NCBI GenBank assembly: GCA_017852395.1
Contig: JAFMLE010000005.1
Coordinates: 1 to 64,000, forward strand
Length of the DNA: 64,000 bases
Source of the DNA: Flavobacteriaceae bacterium
GTDB lineage: Bacteria; Bacteroidota; Bacteroidia; Flavobacteriales; Flavobacteriaceae
Reading direction: 5' to 3'
Shown: positions 52,032 to 61,400 of the stretch, one piece after another
How the letters are laid out: every line of letters begins with the position of its first letter
Position numbering within the stretch: the stretch's first letter is position 1
Translations under genes and position numbers: made by a program
Notes under the pieces: model-generated
The model's input: only the letters and a program-made list of their open reading frames with translations
The model's database searches: none
What the model was told of the DNA's origin: nothing

Positions 52032-53334
52032 TGTCGTTGTTGGATTGAAAAGTAATCGGTTCAAGGTCAAAAGAAATGCAATCTAGCGCTTCTTTTACGG
52101 GTTCAATAAAGGCGAAGTATTCTTGTTTGAGGTCATTAGAAATCGGTTCGGCTTCGGGCAGTTTTTGCTTAAAGGGATCTACTTGACGCCCCCGCTTCCA
52201 AAAACGATAACATACGTGTGGCCCCGAAGTGTTGCCGGTCATACCTACCCATCCAATAACATCGCCCTGTTGTACAAAGTCCCCTACGCGTACTTTGCGC
52301 TTTTTCATGTGCAAATATTGGGTAGAATAGGTATTGTTGTGTTGAATGGTTACATAATTGCCATTGCCGCGGGTATAACTCGATTTGACAACCGTTCCAT
52401 TGGCGGTGGCCATGATCGGTGTGCCCACACTAGCGGCAAAATCGGTCCCCTTGTGGGGGCGAATACGGTTCCCATAGTAGGCGATTCTACGCTTAAGATT
52501 GTAACGCGAAGAAATTCGACTAAACTTTACAGGCGCTTGCAAAAAGGCGCGGCGTAAATTTTTGGCACTGTCGTCAAAATAATCCACCATTCCTGGGAGC
52601 TTTGGCGACTCAAATTCAAACGCATACAAGGGCTGACCATTATGCTCAAAATAGGCCGCCTTGATGCGATCAATGCCTACAGATATCGTGTCATCAACAA
52701 ATTTTTCGGTATAAATAACTTTAAAGCGATCCCCCTTTTGCAATCTAAAAAAATCGATAGACCAAGCATATACATCCGACAAATAGTAGGTAAGCGCTTC
52801 GTTGAGGTTTTGTGCTTGCATAGTCTCGTAGAGTGAGCTATAGATTGTACCTGACGCTTGTTGTTCGATGGTTTTAATCGGCTTAGAAATCGTCTGCCCG
52901 TAGATACTATCACGCAATTGGACCACCCAATAATTGGAAATATCGGGCTGATAGATAAAGACTTTTGGCGTAGGGATAGTGTCTTTACTGTACAGTAAGG
53001 TGTAGGGTTTTCCGATTTGTAGTTTTCGAACGTTGACTTCGTTTTTGATTTTTGTCAAAACCTGATATACTTCTGGATAATCGATTCCGTGGTTTTCTAA
53101 AAGCGACCCAAAGGTGTCTCCACGACGAATTTTTTTTACAACAACCTCATAATCGTTGAGATTAAAGCCATATTTCATCACCGGCGGATCAGGTATTTCT
53201 TCAAGTACTTCAACCTCATCGACCGGTGTGTTAGTGGGTGTTTGACAACCAACAAAGAAAAACATCCCGCCCAGTAACCACACGAACGTTTGAAAATTGC
53301 AAAATGTCCATTTTAGAGCACCGCGTTGCATCAT
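52012..53334 (-). CDS. M23-family metallopeptidase lipoprotein
   Basis: A 440-residue envelope peptidase. A signal sequence with lipobox FFFVGC (Cys30) precedes two domains: an N-terminal part with a LysM/OapA-like look (IRRGDTFGSLLENHG, IGKPYTLLYSK) and a C-terminal LytM domain. The zinc site has His294 and Asp298 (RPHKGTDFA), His342 (QYLHMKK) and His373 in SGPHVCYRFW, where the usual second His of the HxH pair is Cys375. It probably cuts peptidoglycan cross-bridges. I start at the ATG at 53334, just after the stop of the DUF3108 gene; an ATG seven codons upstream would overlap it. Confidence 0.9.
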   Translation of the reverse strand: MMQRGALKWTFCNFQTFVWLLGGMFFFVGCQTPTNTPVDEVEVLEEIPDPPVMKYGFNLNDYEVVVKKIRRGDTFGSLLENHGIDYPEVYQVLTKIKNEVNVRKLQIGKPYTLLYSKDTIPTPKVFIYQPDISNYWVVQLRDSIYGQTISKPIKTIEQQASGTIYSSLYETMQAQNLNEALTYYLSDVYAWSIDFFRLQKGDRFKVIYTEKFVDDTISVGIDRIKAAYFEHNGQPLYAFEFESPKLPGMVDYFDDSAKNLRRAFLQAPVKFSRISSRYNLKRRIAYYGNRIRPHKGTDFAASVGTPIMATANGTVVKSSYTRGNGNYVTIQHNNTYSTQYLHMKKRKVRVGDFVQQGDVIGWVGMTGNTSGPHVCYRFWKRGRQVDPFKQKLPEAEPISNDLKQEYFAFIEPVKEALDCISFDLEPITFQSNNDNAITQN

Positions 53335-53335
53335 A

Positions 53336-54157
53336 TTATTCAATATATAGTTCAAAAGGGTTTTTTATGTTTCTAAAGCGTTCCAAATCGATAGTTATTG
53401 CGCCCACAGCGATATCGGCTTGTATTCGGACCGGAATCCGGTTTTGATCATCCGAAACCCAAACGGTTACGCTTTCGTCGTTGTCAAACACCCGCCCTGA
53501 TTGAACCGATGGGCTCAGTTTGAGGCATTTGATTTTACCAAAAGGGGTTTCTAAAATTTCTTTGCCTAAATATTTTAGGCGAAAATGGAAATTCTCTTGG
53601 TCAAAAAATAGGTTGATATCAAAACTTGAACCAATAGGGATGGCCTTTCTAGGGAAAAAATTTCGCAAATAATAAAAAGCCGAAATCATATCATGAGACC
53701 TCGGAATAAACGATAGTGTCTTTTGTTTGTTATTCTTTTTGTCATCATAGGCCACTTTGGCATTTTCATGATCAAACCGCATTTCAATATTTTTAGTATA
53801 CCCGCCCTCATAAATATTTCTAATAAAATAATAGGGCAGCCCGGATTGGCGATCAAAATAACTTTCATAGTGATCTTCGACCTTAAAAAACCAACGGGCC
53901 AAACCGGTCGTTTTTCCATATCCTTTGGCATGAAATACCGGACGTCCGTCGCGTTGTTTTTCTTCTAATTTTAACGAAATATAAGAGGCGTTAAAAATGC
54001 CATAATGCACCCGAAACTCAAAAAATTCGCCGTCCTTAAAGGCGTTTATTGGCGTTTGATTGTCCGGCAACTTGGCGGTAGTTTGTTGTGCAAAAACTGC
54101 CGTACAAAGCATGAGATAGTAACAACTACTTAAAATGAAAAGAAATATTTTTCGCAT
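53336..54157 (-). CDS. DUF3108 domain protein, exported
   Basis: A 273-residue protein with a signal peptide (MRKIFLFILSSCYYLMLCTA, cleaved after FAQ). The body matches DUF3108: FRVHYGIFNASYISLKLEEK, VEDHYESYFDRQSGLPYYFIR and FYYLRNFFPRKAIPIGSSF. Proteins of this family are periplasmic beta-rich, of unknown activity. It leads the minus-strand run DUF3108-M23-pgi. The M23 gene begins just past its stop, hinting at a shared envelope task. Confidence 0.88.
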   Translation of the reverse strand: MRKIFLFILSSCYYLMLCTAVFAQQTTAKLPDNQTPINAFKDGEFFEFRVHYGIFNASYISLKLEEKQRDGRPVFHAKGYGKTTGLARWFFKVEDHYESYFDRQSGLPYYFIRNIYEGGYTKNIEMRFDHENAKVAYDDKKNNKQKTLSFIPRSHDMISAFYYLRNFFPRKAIPIGSSFDINLFFDQENFHFRLKYLGKEILETPFGKIKCLKLSPSVQSGRVFDNDESVTVWVSDDQNRIPVRIQADIAVGAITIDLERFRNIKNPFELYIE

Positions 54158-54167
54158 AACAATAGTT

Positions 54168-54175
54168 CAAAAGTA
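54168..54175 (-). promoter_or_regulatory. -7 element TACTTTTG before the DUF3108 gene
   Basis: Exact TAnnTTTG match on the minus strand, ten bases before the ATG at 54157. It probably drives DUF3108, M23 and pgi together. Confidence 0.55.
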
Positions 54176-54314
54176 AGAAAAGTTATAGCCTTCTAAAACC
54201 AATCCTTAATATTAAAACATGGAGTCATTTTATTTTCTATTAGGTCAGGGTTTTGGACATTGCTTTAGGCCACTAATCCTGTATGCTTTGAATACGAAAT
54301 GGCAAGACCATTCC

Positions 54315-56117
54315 CTAATTGGTCGTATTCTTTTGAAATGCTTCAAAAAACAACTTTGCTTTTTTGGGACCCACCACCGCGGTCAATTCTTCTGGAGTAG
54401 CTTCTTTGATGCGTTTGAGGGATTTGAAGACTTTGAGCAATTGTGCGCGTGTTTTTGGTCCAATACCTTGAATCTGATCCAACTCAGAAACCAACGCGCT
54501 TTTGCTCCGTTTGTTTCGGTGAAAACTGATGCCAAAACGATGGGCTTCATTGCGCAACTGTTGAATCACTTTGAGGGTTTCGGATTTTTTGTCCAAGTAG
54601 AGCGGTATGGGGTCGTTGGGGAAAAAAAGTTCTTCTAATCGTTTTGCAATCCCTATGATGGCTATTTTCCCCCGAAGTTCTAGTGCATCTAAGCTTTTGA
54701 GGGCCGCTGAGAGCTGTCCTTTTCCACCATCAATAACAATAAGCTGCGGTAGGGGCTGTGCTTCGTCGCGCAAGCGTTTGTACCGGCGGTAGACCACCTC
54801 CTCCATAGAAGCAAAATCATCGGGACCTACTACGGTTTTGATGTTATAGTGACGGTATTCTTTTTTGCTTGGTTTGCCGTTTCTAAAGACAACACATGCT
54901 GCCACAGGATTGGTTCCTTGTATGTTAGAATTGTCAAAACACTCGATATGTTGCGGCGCTACTGCAAGTCTCAAGTCGCTTTTGATCTGGTTAACGATCC
55001 GCTTTTCGTGGCGTTCTGGATCTACAATTTTGATTTGCTTAAAACGCTCCATCCTAAAATATTTGGCATTGCGAAGTGACAGGTCAATGAGGGCTTTTTT
55101 ATCACCTATTTTGGGTTGAAGGATTTCGAGGTCGGTGTTGATTTTTAACGGAATATTGGTGTAGACCGTGGGGGAAATTGAGTCAAAGCGCTGTCGGATC
55201 TCAATCAAGGCCAAAGCCAATAGTTGGGCGTCTGTTTCGTCGAGTTTCTTTTTGATTTCTAGGGTATGCGATCTTATAATGGCTCCGTGTGCTATTTGTA
55301 AAAAATTGATATAGCCATAAGTTTCATCCGAAAAAACAGTAAATACATCTACGTTGTCTATTTTGGCGTTTACTACAGTGGTTTTTGCTTGATAATTTTC
55401 AAGGATGTTTATTTTTTCTTTGATAAGCTGGGCGGCCTCAAACTCCATTGCCTCGGCGTGTTGCACCATTTTTTCTTTAAAAAGTTTAAGGGCGTTTTTA
55501 AAATTTCCTTTGATGATTTGACGAATTACTTGCAGGTTGTTGTTGTATTCGTCAGTTGCCATTTTGCCAACGCAGGGAGCCGCACAATTCCCTAGATGGT
55601 ACTCGAGACATACTTTATATTTTTGTCTTGCGATTTTTTCTTGAGACAAATCGTACTTACAGGTTCTCAACGGATAGAGGGCCTTGATCAAGTCTAACAA
55701 GGCGCGTACGGTCTTGACGCTAGTAAACGGACCAAAATATTCTGAACCGTCACGGATCATTTTGCGGGTAAGAAAAATGCGCGGAAATGCTTCGTTTTTG
55801 ATGCACAACCAAGGGTAAGTTTTGTCATCTTTGAGCATCACATTGTAACGAGGCTGGTAGGTTTTGATCAGGTTATTTTCCAACAACAGGGCGTCCATCT
55901 CTGAGCTAACTACAATGTGCTTGATCCGTGAGATTTTTTTGACAAGCAATCGGGTCCGGTTGTGATCGTGGGTTTTTGTAAAATAAGAACGGACTCTTTT
56001 TTTGAGGTTTTTGGCCTTGCCTACATACAACAATTTTTCTTCTGTATCATAAAATTGATATACGCCTGCACTGGCAGGAAGGGTTTTGATTTGAATCTCA
56101 AGGCTCGGTGTTTTCAC
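54315..56117 (-). CDS. uvrC: UvrABC system protein C
   Basis: A 600-residue excision nuclease subunit. Domains in order: GIY-YIG nuclease (SAGVYQFYDTEEKLLYVGKA, about residues 14-95), UVR motif for UvrB binding (about 205-240), RNase H-like nuclease (IECFDNSNIQGTNPVAACVV, LIVIDGGKGQLSAAL), and a C-terminal helix-hairpin-helix pair (QGIGPKTRAQLL, AVVGPKKAKLFFEAF). It makes both incisions around bulky lesions. Translation starts with GTG at 56117. The 157 bases downstream, before the DUF3108 gene, hold that gene's promoter and nothing else I recognise. Confidence 0.96.
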   Translation of the reverse strand: MKTPSLEIQIKTLPASAGVYQFYDTEEKLLYVGKAKNLKKRVRSYFTKTHDHNRTRLLVKKISRIKHIVVSSEMDALLLENNLIKTYQPRYNVMLKDDKTYPWLCIKNEAFPRIFLTRKMIRDGSEYFGPFTSVKTVRALLDLIKALYPLRTCKYDLSQEKIARQKYKVCLEYHLGNCAAPCVGKMATDEYNNNLQVIRQIIKGNFKNALKLFKEKMVQHAEAMEFEAAQLIKEKINILENYQAKTTVVNAKIDNVDVFTVFSDETYGYINFLQIAHGAIIRSHTLEIKKKLDETDAQLLALALIEIRQRFDSISPTVYTNIPLKINTDLEILQPKIGDKKALIDLSLRNAKYFRMERFKQIKIVDPERHEKRIVNQIKSDLRLAVAPQHIECFDNSNIQGTNPVAACVVFRNGKPSKKEYRHYNIKTVVGPDDFASMEEVVYRRYKRLRDEAQPLPQLIVIDGGKGQLSAALKSLDALELRGKIAIIGIAKRLEELFFPNDPIPLYLDKKSETLKVIQQLRNEAHRFGISFHRNKRSKSALVSELDQIQGIGPKTRAQLLKVFKSLKRIKEATPEELTAVVGPKKAKLFFEAFQKNTTN

Positions 56118-56199
56118 ACGTTAAAAATACTGTATTTATAAGTCTAATAAAATTTTAACTCCCTATGGGAGATTGAAATAAAGCGTACCTTGTTGGCGA

Positions 56200-56772
56200 A
56201 TGACAAAAAAATCATCCCTTCGACAAACCTATGGTGCGCTGCGTGCCACCTATAGTTCGGAGCAACTACAAGAAAAAAGTATTGCCCTGGCCAATCAATG
56301 TCTCAAACTCCCCATCTGGAAGGGCAAATATTACCATTTGTTTTTGACCAGTTCGACCCAACCTGAAGTAGATACCGAACCTTTGCTGGCCATACTCCAA
56401 TCAAAAGACAAGGAAATCATTGTTCCTAAGGTCGAAGATTCAAACAACTTGAGTCATTATCTGCTCACCGACAGTACGCTGTTAAAAACAAATCGATGGG
56501 GTATTCCGGAGCCACAAGAGGGTATCGTGGTGTCTCCGTCTATTATCAATGTTATTTTTGTTCCGTTATTCATATTTGATTTACAAGGGCATCGTGTAGG
56601 CTATGGCAAAGGATATTATGACCGCTTTTTGTCAAAATGTCCAAAAGAAACTATAAAGGTAGGGTTATCGTTTTTTGAACCCATCCCAGAGATTGAAGAT
56701 CGGACCACTTTTGATGTCCCGCTCGATTTTGGGGTTACGCCTGAGGGGACGTTTTGTTTTGGGGGGCAGTAG
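56200..56772 (+). CDS. 5-formyltetrahydrofolate cyclo-ligase
   Basis: A 190-residue ATP-dependent enzyme converting 5-formyl-THF to 5,10-methenyl-THF. The start KSSLRQTYGALRATYS carries the ATP-phosphate contacts and the C-terminal GHRVGYGKGYYDRFLSKC is the family signature. It lies between uvrC (divergent) and lspA (convergent). Its last 38 bases overlap the antisense end of lspA. Confidence 0.95.
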   Translation: MTKKSSLRQTYGALRATYSSEQLQEKSIALANQCLKLPIWKGKYYHLFLTSSTQPEVDTEPLLAILQSKDKEIIVPKVEDSNNLSHYLLTDSTLLKTNRWGIPEPQEGIVVSPSIINVIFVPLFIFDLQGHRVGYGKGYYDRFLSKCPKETIKVGLSFFEPIPEIEDRTTFDVPLDFGVTPEGTFCFGGQ

Positions 56773-57421
56773 GTCCAAAGATTTTTTTATTGAAAAAAAC
56801 TAAAACTCCAACGCCAATACTAATGGCCGTGTCTGCTATGTTGAATATATATTCGAAAAATAAATAGGGCTCTCCCCCGACAAAAGGCATCCATTGGGGC
56901 CACGTCCATTCGACTAGTGGAAATTGAAGCATGTCTACCACATGTCCATAGAACAGCGGCGCATAGCCCTCGCCTGCTGCCGCCCATGTAGCAACCTGTC
57001 CATAACTGTGGGTAAATAAAACGCCATAAAAAACCGAATCGATAATGTTGCCCAACGCTCCGGCAAAAATCAAACACAAAGCCCATCGCAATAAAACAGG
57101 CCCCTTATTTTTGAAAGTGTCATAAGCCCAATAACCAAGCCCTACAATGGCCACCAAGCGAAATAAGGTGAGTACCAATTTTGCAGTTTGATCCGAAATA
57201 AAAGGGATGATGTCGTTGAGCCGTGCCCCCATTGCCATTCCTTTGTTTTCGACAAACAGTAATTTAAAAAAACCCCAGTCCAGAAGGGCATCACCGCCAT
57301 ATACGGTCAAAGGATGGTTTAGTTTTATATACATCTTTACCCCCTGATCGATGAGCAAAACCATTAGGACAATCAACAAGGCTCCTAAGTGGTTAAGTGG
57401 CTTAAATTTGATGTGTGGCAC
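56735..57421 (-). CDS. lspA: Lipoprotein signal peptidase (LspA)
   Basis: A 228-residue aspartic peptidase of the inner membrane that removes signal peptides from prolipoproteins. Four membrane helices are visible (about 11-27, 88-108, 114-135, 190-212). The catalytic Asp pair lies in AGALGNIIDSVFYG and EYIFNIADTAISIG. It is longer than E. coli LspA (164 residues) through an insert between them (about 140-185), as usual in Bacteroidota. Translation starts with GTG at 57421. It serves the several lipoproteins in this window. Confidence 0.94.
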   Translation of the reverse strand: MPHIKFKPLNHLGALLIVLMVLLIDQGVKMYIKLNHPLTVYGGDALLDWGFFKLLFVENKGMAMGARLNDIIPFISDQTAKLVLTLFRLVAIVGLGYWAYDTFKNKGPVLLRWALCLIFAGALGNIIDSVFYGVLFTHSYGQVATWAAAGEGYAPLFYGHVVDMLQFPLVEWTWPQWMPFVGGEPYLFFEYIFNIADTAISIGVGVLVFFNKKIFGPTAPQNKTSPQA

Positions 57422-57459
57422 GATGCTAACGCTTTTAAGAGTGTAAATTTAGAAAAATA

Positions 57460-58053
57460 TCATTGGGCGACACAACGAATCGCCCCGCGTTGGCTGCCAA
57501 TTTGCAAAAAAGGTCCTTCTTGGGTTAGAGGGCAATTGGCCTGCAGATTCGCTGGGCTGCTAATTTGGAGCGTTAAATCATTGACATCAAGGACAATTTC
57601 AGCGTCTTGGGTTTGGATTTTTCCGGGGCCAGACCAATTTTTCAAAAGGCATTGTCCCCCTTGTTGAACCACATCTATTTCAATTAAATGTCCCTCTAAA
57701 GAAAGGCGGGCATCATTTACAACCAATCGCAAACTTTGGTTCGCGGGGATTTTTAGGGTAATCGAGGTCGCAAAAAATTTATGGGCCCCAAGTTTATCAT
57801 TAGGGCTTTGAAAGTCGGGCATTTCTTGTTCTTTTAAAAAAAGTACCCCCTCAGAAACGGTGCTATGAAGTTGCAATGCTCGGGCATATTCGCCCTCTGT
57901 TTGATAAACCGCCTCGACAACTTTAAGATTTTCATCTCCAATTATCTTGATGGTTCCTGCATAGGGGAAGTCTGCAAAGACTTGTCTTTGTGCTTGACCA
58001 GGCCAGGTAAGGAACTGTTGCTGCTGTGCCCCAAGAAAAAGGCTGATACTCAA
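57460..58053 (-). CDS. Probable exported protein of unknown function, start uncertain
   Basis: A beta-rich protein of about 197 residues, perhaps an adhesin-like beta-helix of the DUF4097 type (ITLKIPANQSLRLVVNDARL), without a firm match. The first conventional start is TTG at 58053, giving MSISLFLGAQQQQ, too short for a signal peptide. The frame continues upstream as IIRRVLQGLFLSISLFLGAQ, an ideal signal peptide, back to the DksA-like stop codon, but offers only ATA (58083-58081), ATT (58080-58078) and CTG (58059-58057) as starts. ATT or ATA would overlap the upstream TAA. It sits third in the ileS-dksA-like operon. Confidence 0.65.
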   Translation of the reverse strand: MSISLFLGAQQQQFLTWPGQAQRQVFADFPYAGTIKIIGDENLKVVEAVYQTEGEYARALQLHSTVSEGVLFLKEQEMPDFQSPNDKLGAHKFFATSITLKIPANQSLRLVVNDARLSLEGHLIEIDVVQQGGQCLLKNWSGPGKIQTQDAEIVLDVNDLTLQISSPANLQANCPLTQEGPFLQIGSQRGAIRCVAQ

Positions 58054-58079
58054 AAACAGTCCTTGTAAAACGCGTCGAA

Positions 58080-58463
58080 TTATTTCTGCATGTTTTTTGC
58101 CTCAATGCTCAAAGTGGCATGGGGCACAAGAAACAATCGTTGTTTGTTGATCAGGTTGCCGGTAACTCTACAAATCCCGTAGGTTTTGTTTTCGATACGT
58201 ACCAACGCATTTTTCAAATCGCGGATAAATTTTTCTTGCCGTAGTGCCAGCTGCGTATTGGCTTCTTTGGACATGGTTTCCGAACCCTCTTCAAATGCTT
58301 TAAAGGTGGGTGCTGTGTCATCCGTCCCGTTGTTGCCGTCGTTCATGTAAGCACTTCGTAACAATTGGAGGTCGGCTTTGGCCTTGGCGATCTTTTCTTC
58401 AATCAATACTCTAAACTCCTCTAGGTCTTTGTCTGAGTATCTTACTTTCATATCCTCTGCCAT
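58080..58463 (-). CDS. DksA/TraR-type protein with degenerate zinc finger
   Basis: A 127-residue protein with a coiled-coil N-terminal half (about 10-90) and the C-terminal TraR/DksA finger YGICRVTGNLINKQRL...VPHATLSIEAKN. The four zinc positions of DksA read Cys98, Thr101, Ser119 and Ala122, so zinc cannot be bound in the classical way; this variant is common in Bacteroidota. The related proteins bind RNA polymerase near the secondary channel. It begins one base after ileS ends, so the two are translated together. Confidence 0.88.
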   Translation of the reverse strand: MAEDMKVRYSDKDLEEFRVLIEEKIAKAKADLQLLRSAYMNDGNNGTDDTAPTFKAFEEGSETMSKEANTQLALRQEKFIRDLKNALVRIENKTYGICRVTGNLINKQRLFLVPHATLSIEAKNMQK

Positions 58464-58464
58464 A

Positions 58465-61400
58465 TCAATTCGTATTTATGGTTATTTGTATCTGTTCTTC
58501 ATTTAGGGCTATGGAATGCCCTTCATCTAATGACTCTTTATACTCTATCACAGTCGCTAAAATCTCGGACATGATATAGTCTCGATTGGTTTCAACAGCC
58601 TGTTTGACTAGAGTCGTTGTGGTCATGGCAACCGTTATTTTGTCGGTTACTTCGAGTCCAGAGTCTTTTCTAAGGTTTTGGACTTTATTAATCAATTCAC
58701 GTGCCAACCCTTCTTGGATCAAAGTATCTGTTAGGGTAATGTCAAGGGCCACGGTTATTCCGTTGCTGTTGGCAACTTGCCACCCTTCGATGTCTTTAGA
58801 TCCGATCTGAACATCATCGGTTCCTAAAATAATATTTTTTTCATTAATGTAAAGCGAAATTGCAGATCCTGCTTCGAGCTTTTTAATTTGCTCGTTGTTG
58901 AGTTGCTTAATGGCTTCTACCACTGCTTTTAGGTCTTTACCAAAACGCGGTCCGAGGGTTTTGAAATTGGGCTTGATTTCTTTGACCAATATACTGCTGG
59001 CATCGTCAATTAGGACGACCTCTTTGACGTTGATCTCAGAACACAGTAACGGCATAATTTCTGTCAATGCCTCTTTTTCTTGTGGGCTGTGCACAGGGAT
59101 CATGATTTTTTGAAGCGGCTGGCGCACTTTTATTCGCTCTTTTTTACGCAATGAAAGGGCCAACGAAGTAATGATTCGTGCTTTGTTAATTCGGGTTTCG
59201 AGCTCGGCATTGTCGTATTGGGGTTTGCTTTTTGGAAAATCCGATAGGTGAACTGACTCAAAAGGTTCTATTTGCGTTGCATCAACCAAATCTTTGTAAA
59301 GAGCATCGGCATAAAATGGCGCAATGGGTGCGCTGAGTTTTGATACCGTCAAAAGGCATTCAAAAAGGGTTTGATATGCTGCAATTTTGTCAGGGCCATA
59401 GCTTCCTTTCCAGAAACGGCGACGGGATAGGCGCACATACCAGTTGCTCAGACGCTCTTGTACAAAGTCAGAAATTGCACGTGCTGCTTTGGTAGGCTCA
59501 TAATCGATATAGGCTGCGTCAACCTCAGACACCAAACCATTGAGTTCGGAAAGGATCCATTGGTCAAGTTCTGTTCGATCTTTTAAAGGGATGGCTTCTT
59601 CTTGATGGGTAAAGGCGTCTATATTGGCGTATAAACTGAAAAAAGAGTAGGTGTTGTATAGGGTTCCGAAAAACTTACGTTGGACTTCTGCAATGCCTTC
59701 GGGGTCAAATTTTAGATTGTCCCAGGGATTCGCATTGGCAATCATATACCAACGCGTGGCGTCGGGCCCATATTGGTCTAATATTTGGAATGGATCAACT
59801 GCATTACCGAGTCGTTTGGACATTTTTTGCCCTTGTTTGTCCAATACTAGACCGTTAGAAACAACGTTTTTGTAAGCCTGATTATCAAAAACCAAGGTTG
59901 CAATCGCGTGGAGGGTATAAAACCACCCTCGCGTTTGATCTACGCCTTCTGCAATGTAATCTGCCGGAAAATGACTCCCTTGATCAATTTTTTCTCGATT
60001 TTCAAATGGGTAATGCCACTGTGCATAGGGCATCGATCCAGAATCAAACCATACGTCAATCAAGTCTGTTTCGCGATATAGAGGGGTTTTACCGTCTTCA
60101 GCAACCAAAATTATTTGGTCAACGGTGTCTTTGTGCAGGTCGATCTTGTCATAGTTGGCTGTGCTCATATCTCCAACGACAAATCCTTCGAAAGGATTAT
60201 GCTCTTGTACGCCGGCAGCAATGGCTTTTTGTATTTCTTCTACAAAATCCTCCATAGAGCCGATGATTTTTTCGGTTTGGCCATCTTCAGAACGCCAAAT
60301 GGGTAGGGGTATTCCCCAAAAACGGGAGCGGGACAAATTCCAATCGTTGGCATTGGAGAGCCAGTTTCCAAAACGTCCTTCACCAGTAGCTTTGGGTTTC
60401 CAGTTGATTTCTTTATTTAAAGACACCATACGGTCTTTGACCTCGGTGACTTTGATGAACCAAGAGTCTAATGGGTAATACAATATTGGCTTGTCGGTTC
60501 GCCAACAGTTGGGATAGGAGTGAACGTATTTTTCTACCTTAAAGGCTTTGTTTTCTTCTTTTAGCCGAATGGCAATTTCGACATCAACAGAGCGGTCAGG
60601 TGCCTGTCCATCTGGATAGTATTCGTTTTTGACGTATTGCCCGCCTAAAGACCCAACCTCTTTTCTAAAACGTCCTTGAAGATCAACCAAAGGAACGGGA
60701 TTGTTGTTTTCGTCCAAAACCAAGAGCGGAGGAACTTCGGGTTTGGCTTCTTTGGCGGCTCTAGCATCATCGGCGCCAAAGGTTGGTGCGGTATGTACAA
60801 TTCCTGTACCGTCTTCGGTGGTGACAAAGTCACCTAAAATTACACGAAATGCATTCTGAGGGTTGGTCAATGGTAGTGGTGCTTCATCCCATAACTGCTC
60901 ATAGGTAATGCCCTCTAGGGCTTCACCTAAAATTTCTTCGCCCAACCAGTAGGGAATTTTTTTGTCCTCTGGTTGAAAGTCTTTGAGCGATTGATGGGCG
61001 TCCACTTCGAAATATTTACTGCCAAATTGTTTGGCTACCAAAGCCTTTGCAATCAAGACTCGTATTGGCTCAAAAGTGTATTGGTTGTAGGTGTGAATTT
61101 CTACATACGTGATTTTGGGCCCAACCGTCAGGGCTGTGTTTGATGGGAGTGTCCAAGGTGTGGTTGTCCATGCCAAAATATACAGTGGTGCCTCATTTTG
61201 TAATGCCTTCGGAAGGGTTTCTCGATGGGTTTTAAATTGGGCCGTAACAGTGGTATCGGTGACATCTTGATAGGTTCCGGGTTGATTGAGTTCGTGTGAG
61301 CTTAGCCCTGTCCCTGCTTTTGGCGAATAGGGTTGAATGGTGTACCCTTTGTAGAGCAAGCCTTTGTTGTAGATCTGTTCTAAAAGCCACCAGACGCTTT

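Noticed and set aside
52123-52557. 144-codon frame antisense to the M23 gene
   Set aside because: Lies wholly within a conserved peptidase domain on the other strand.
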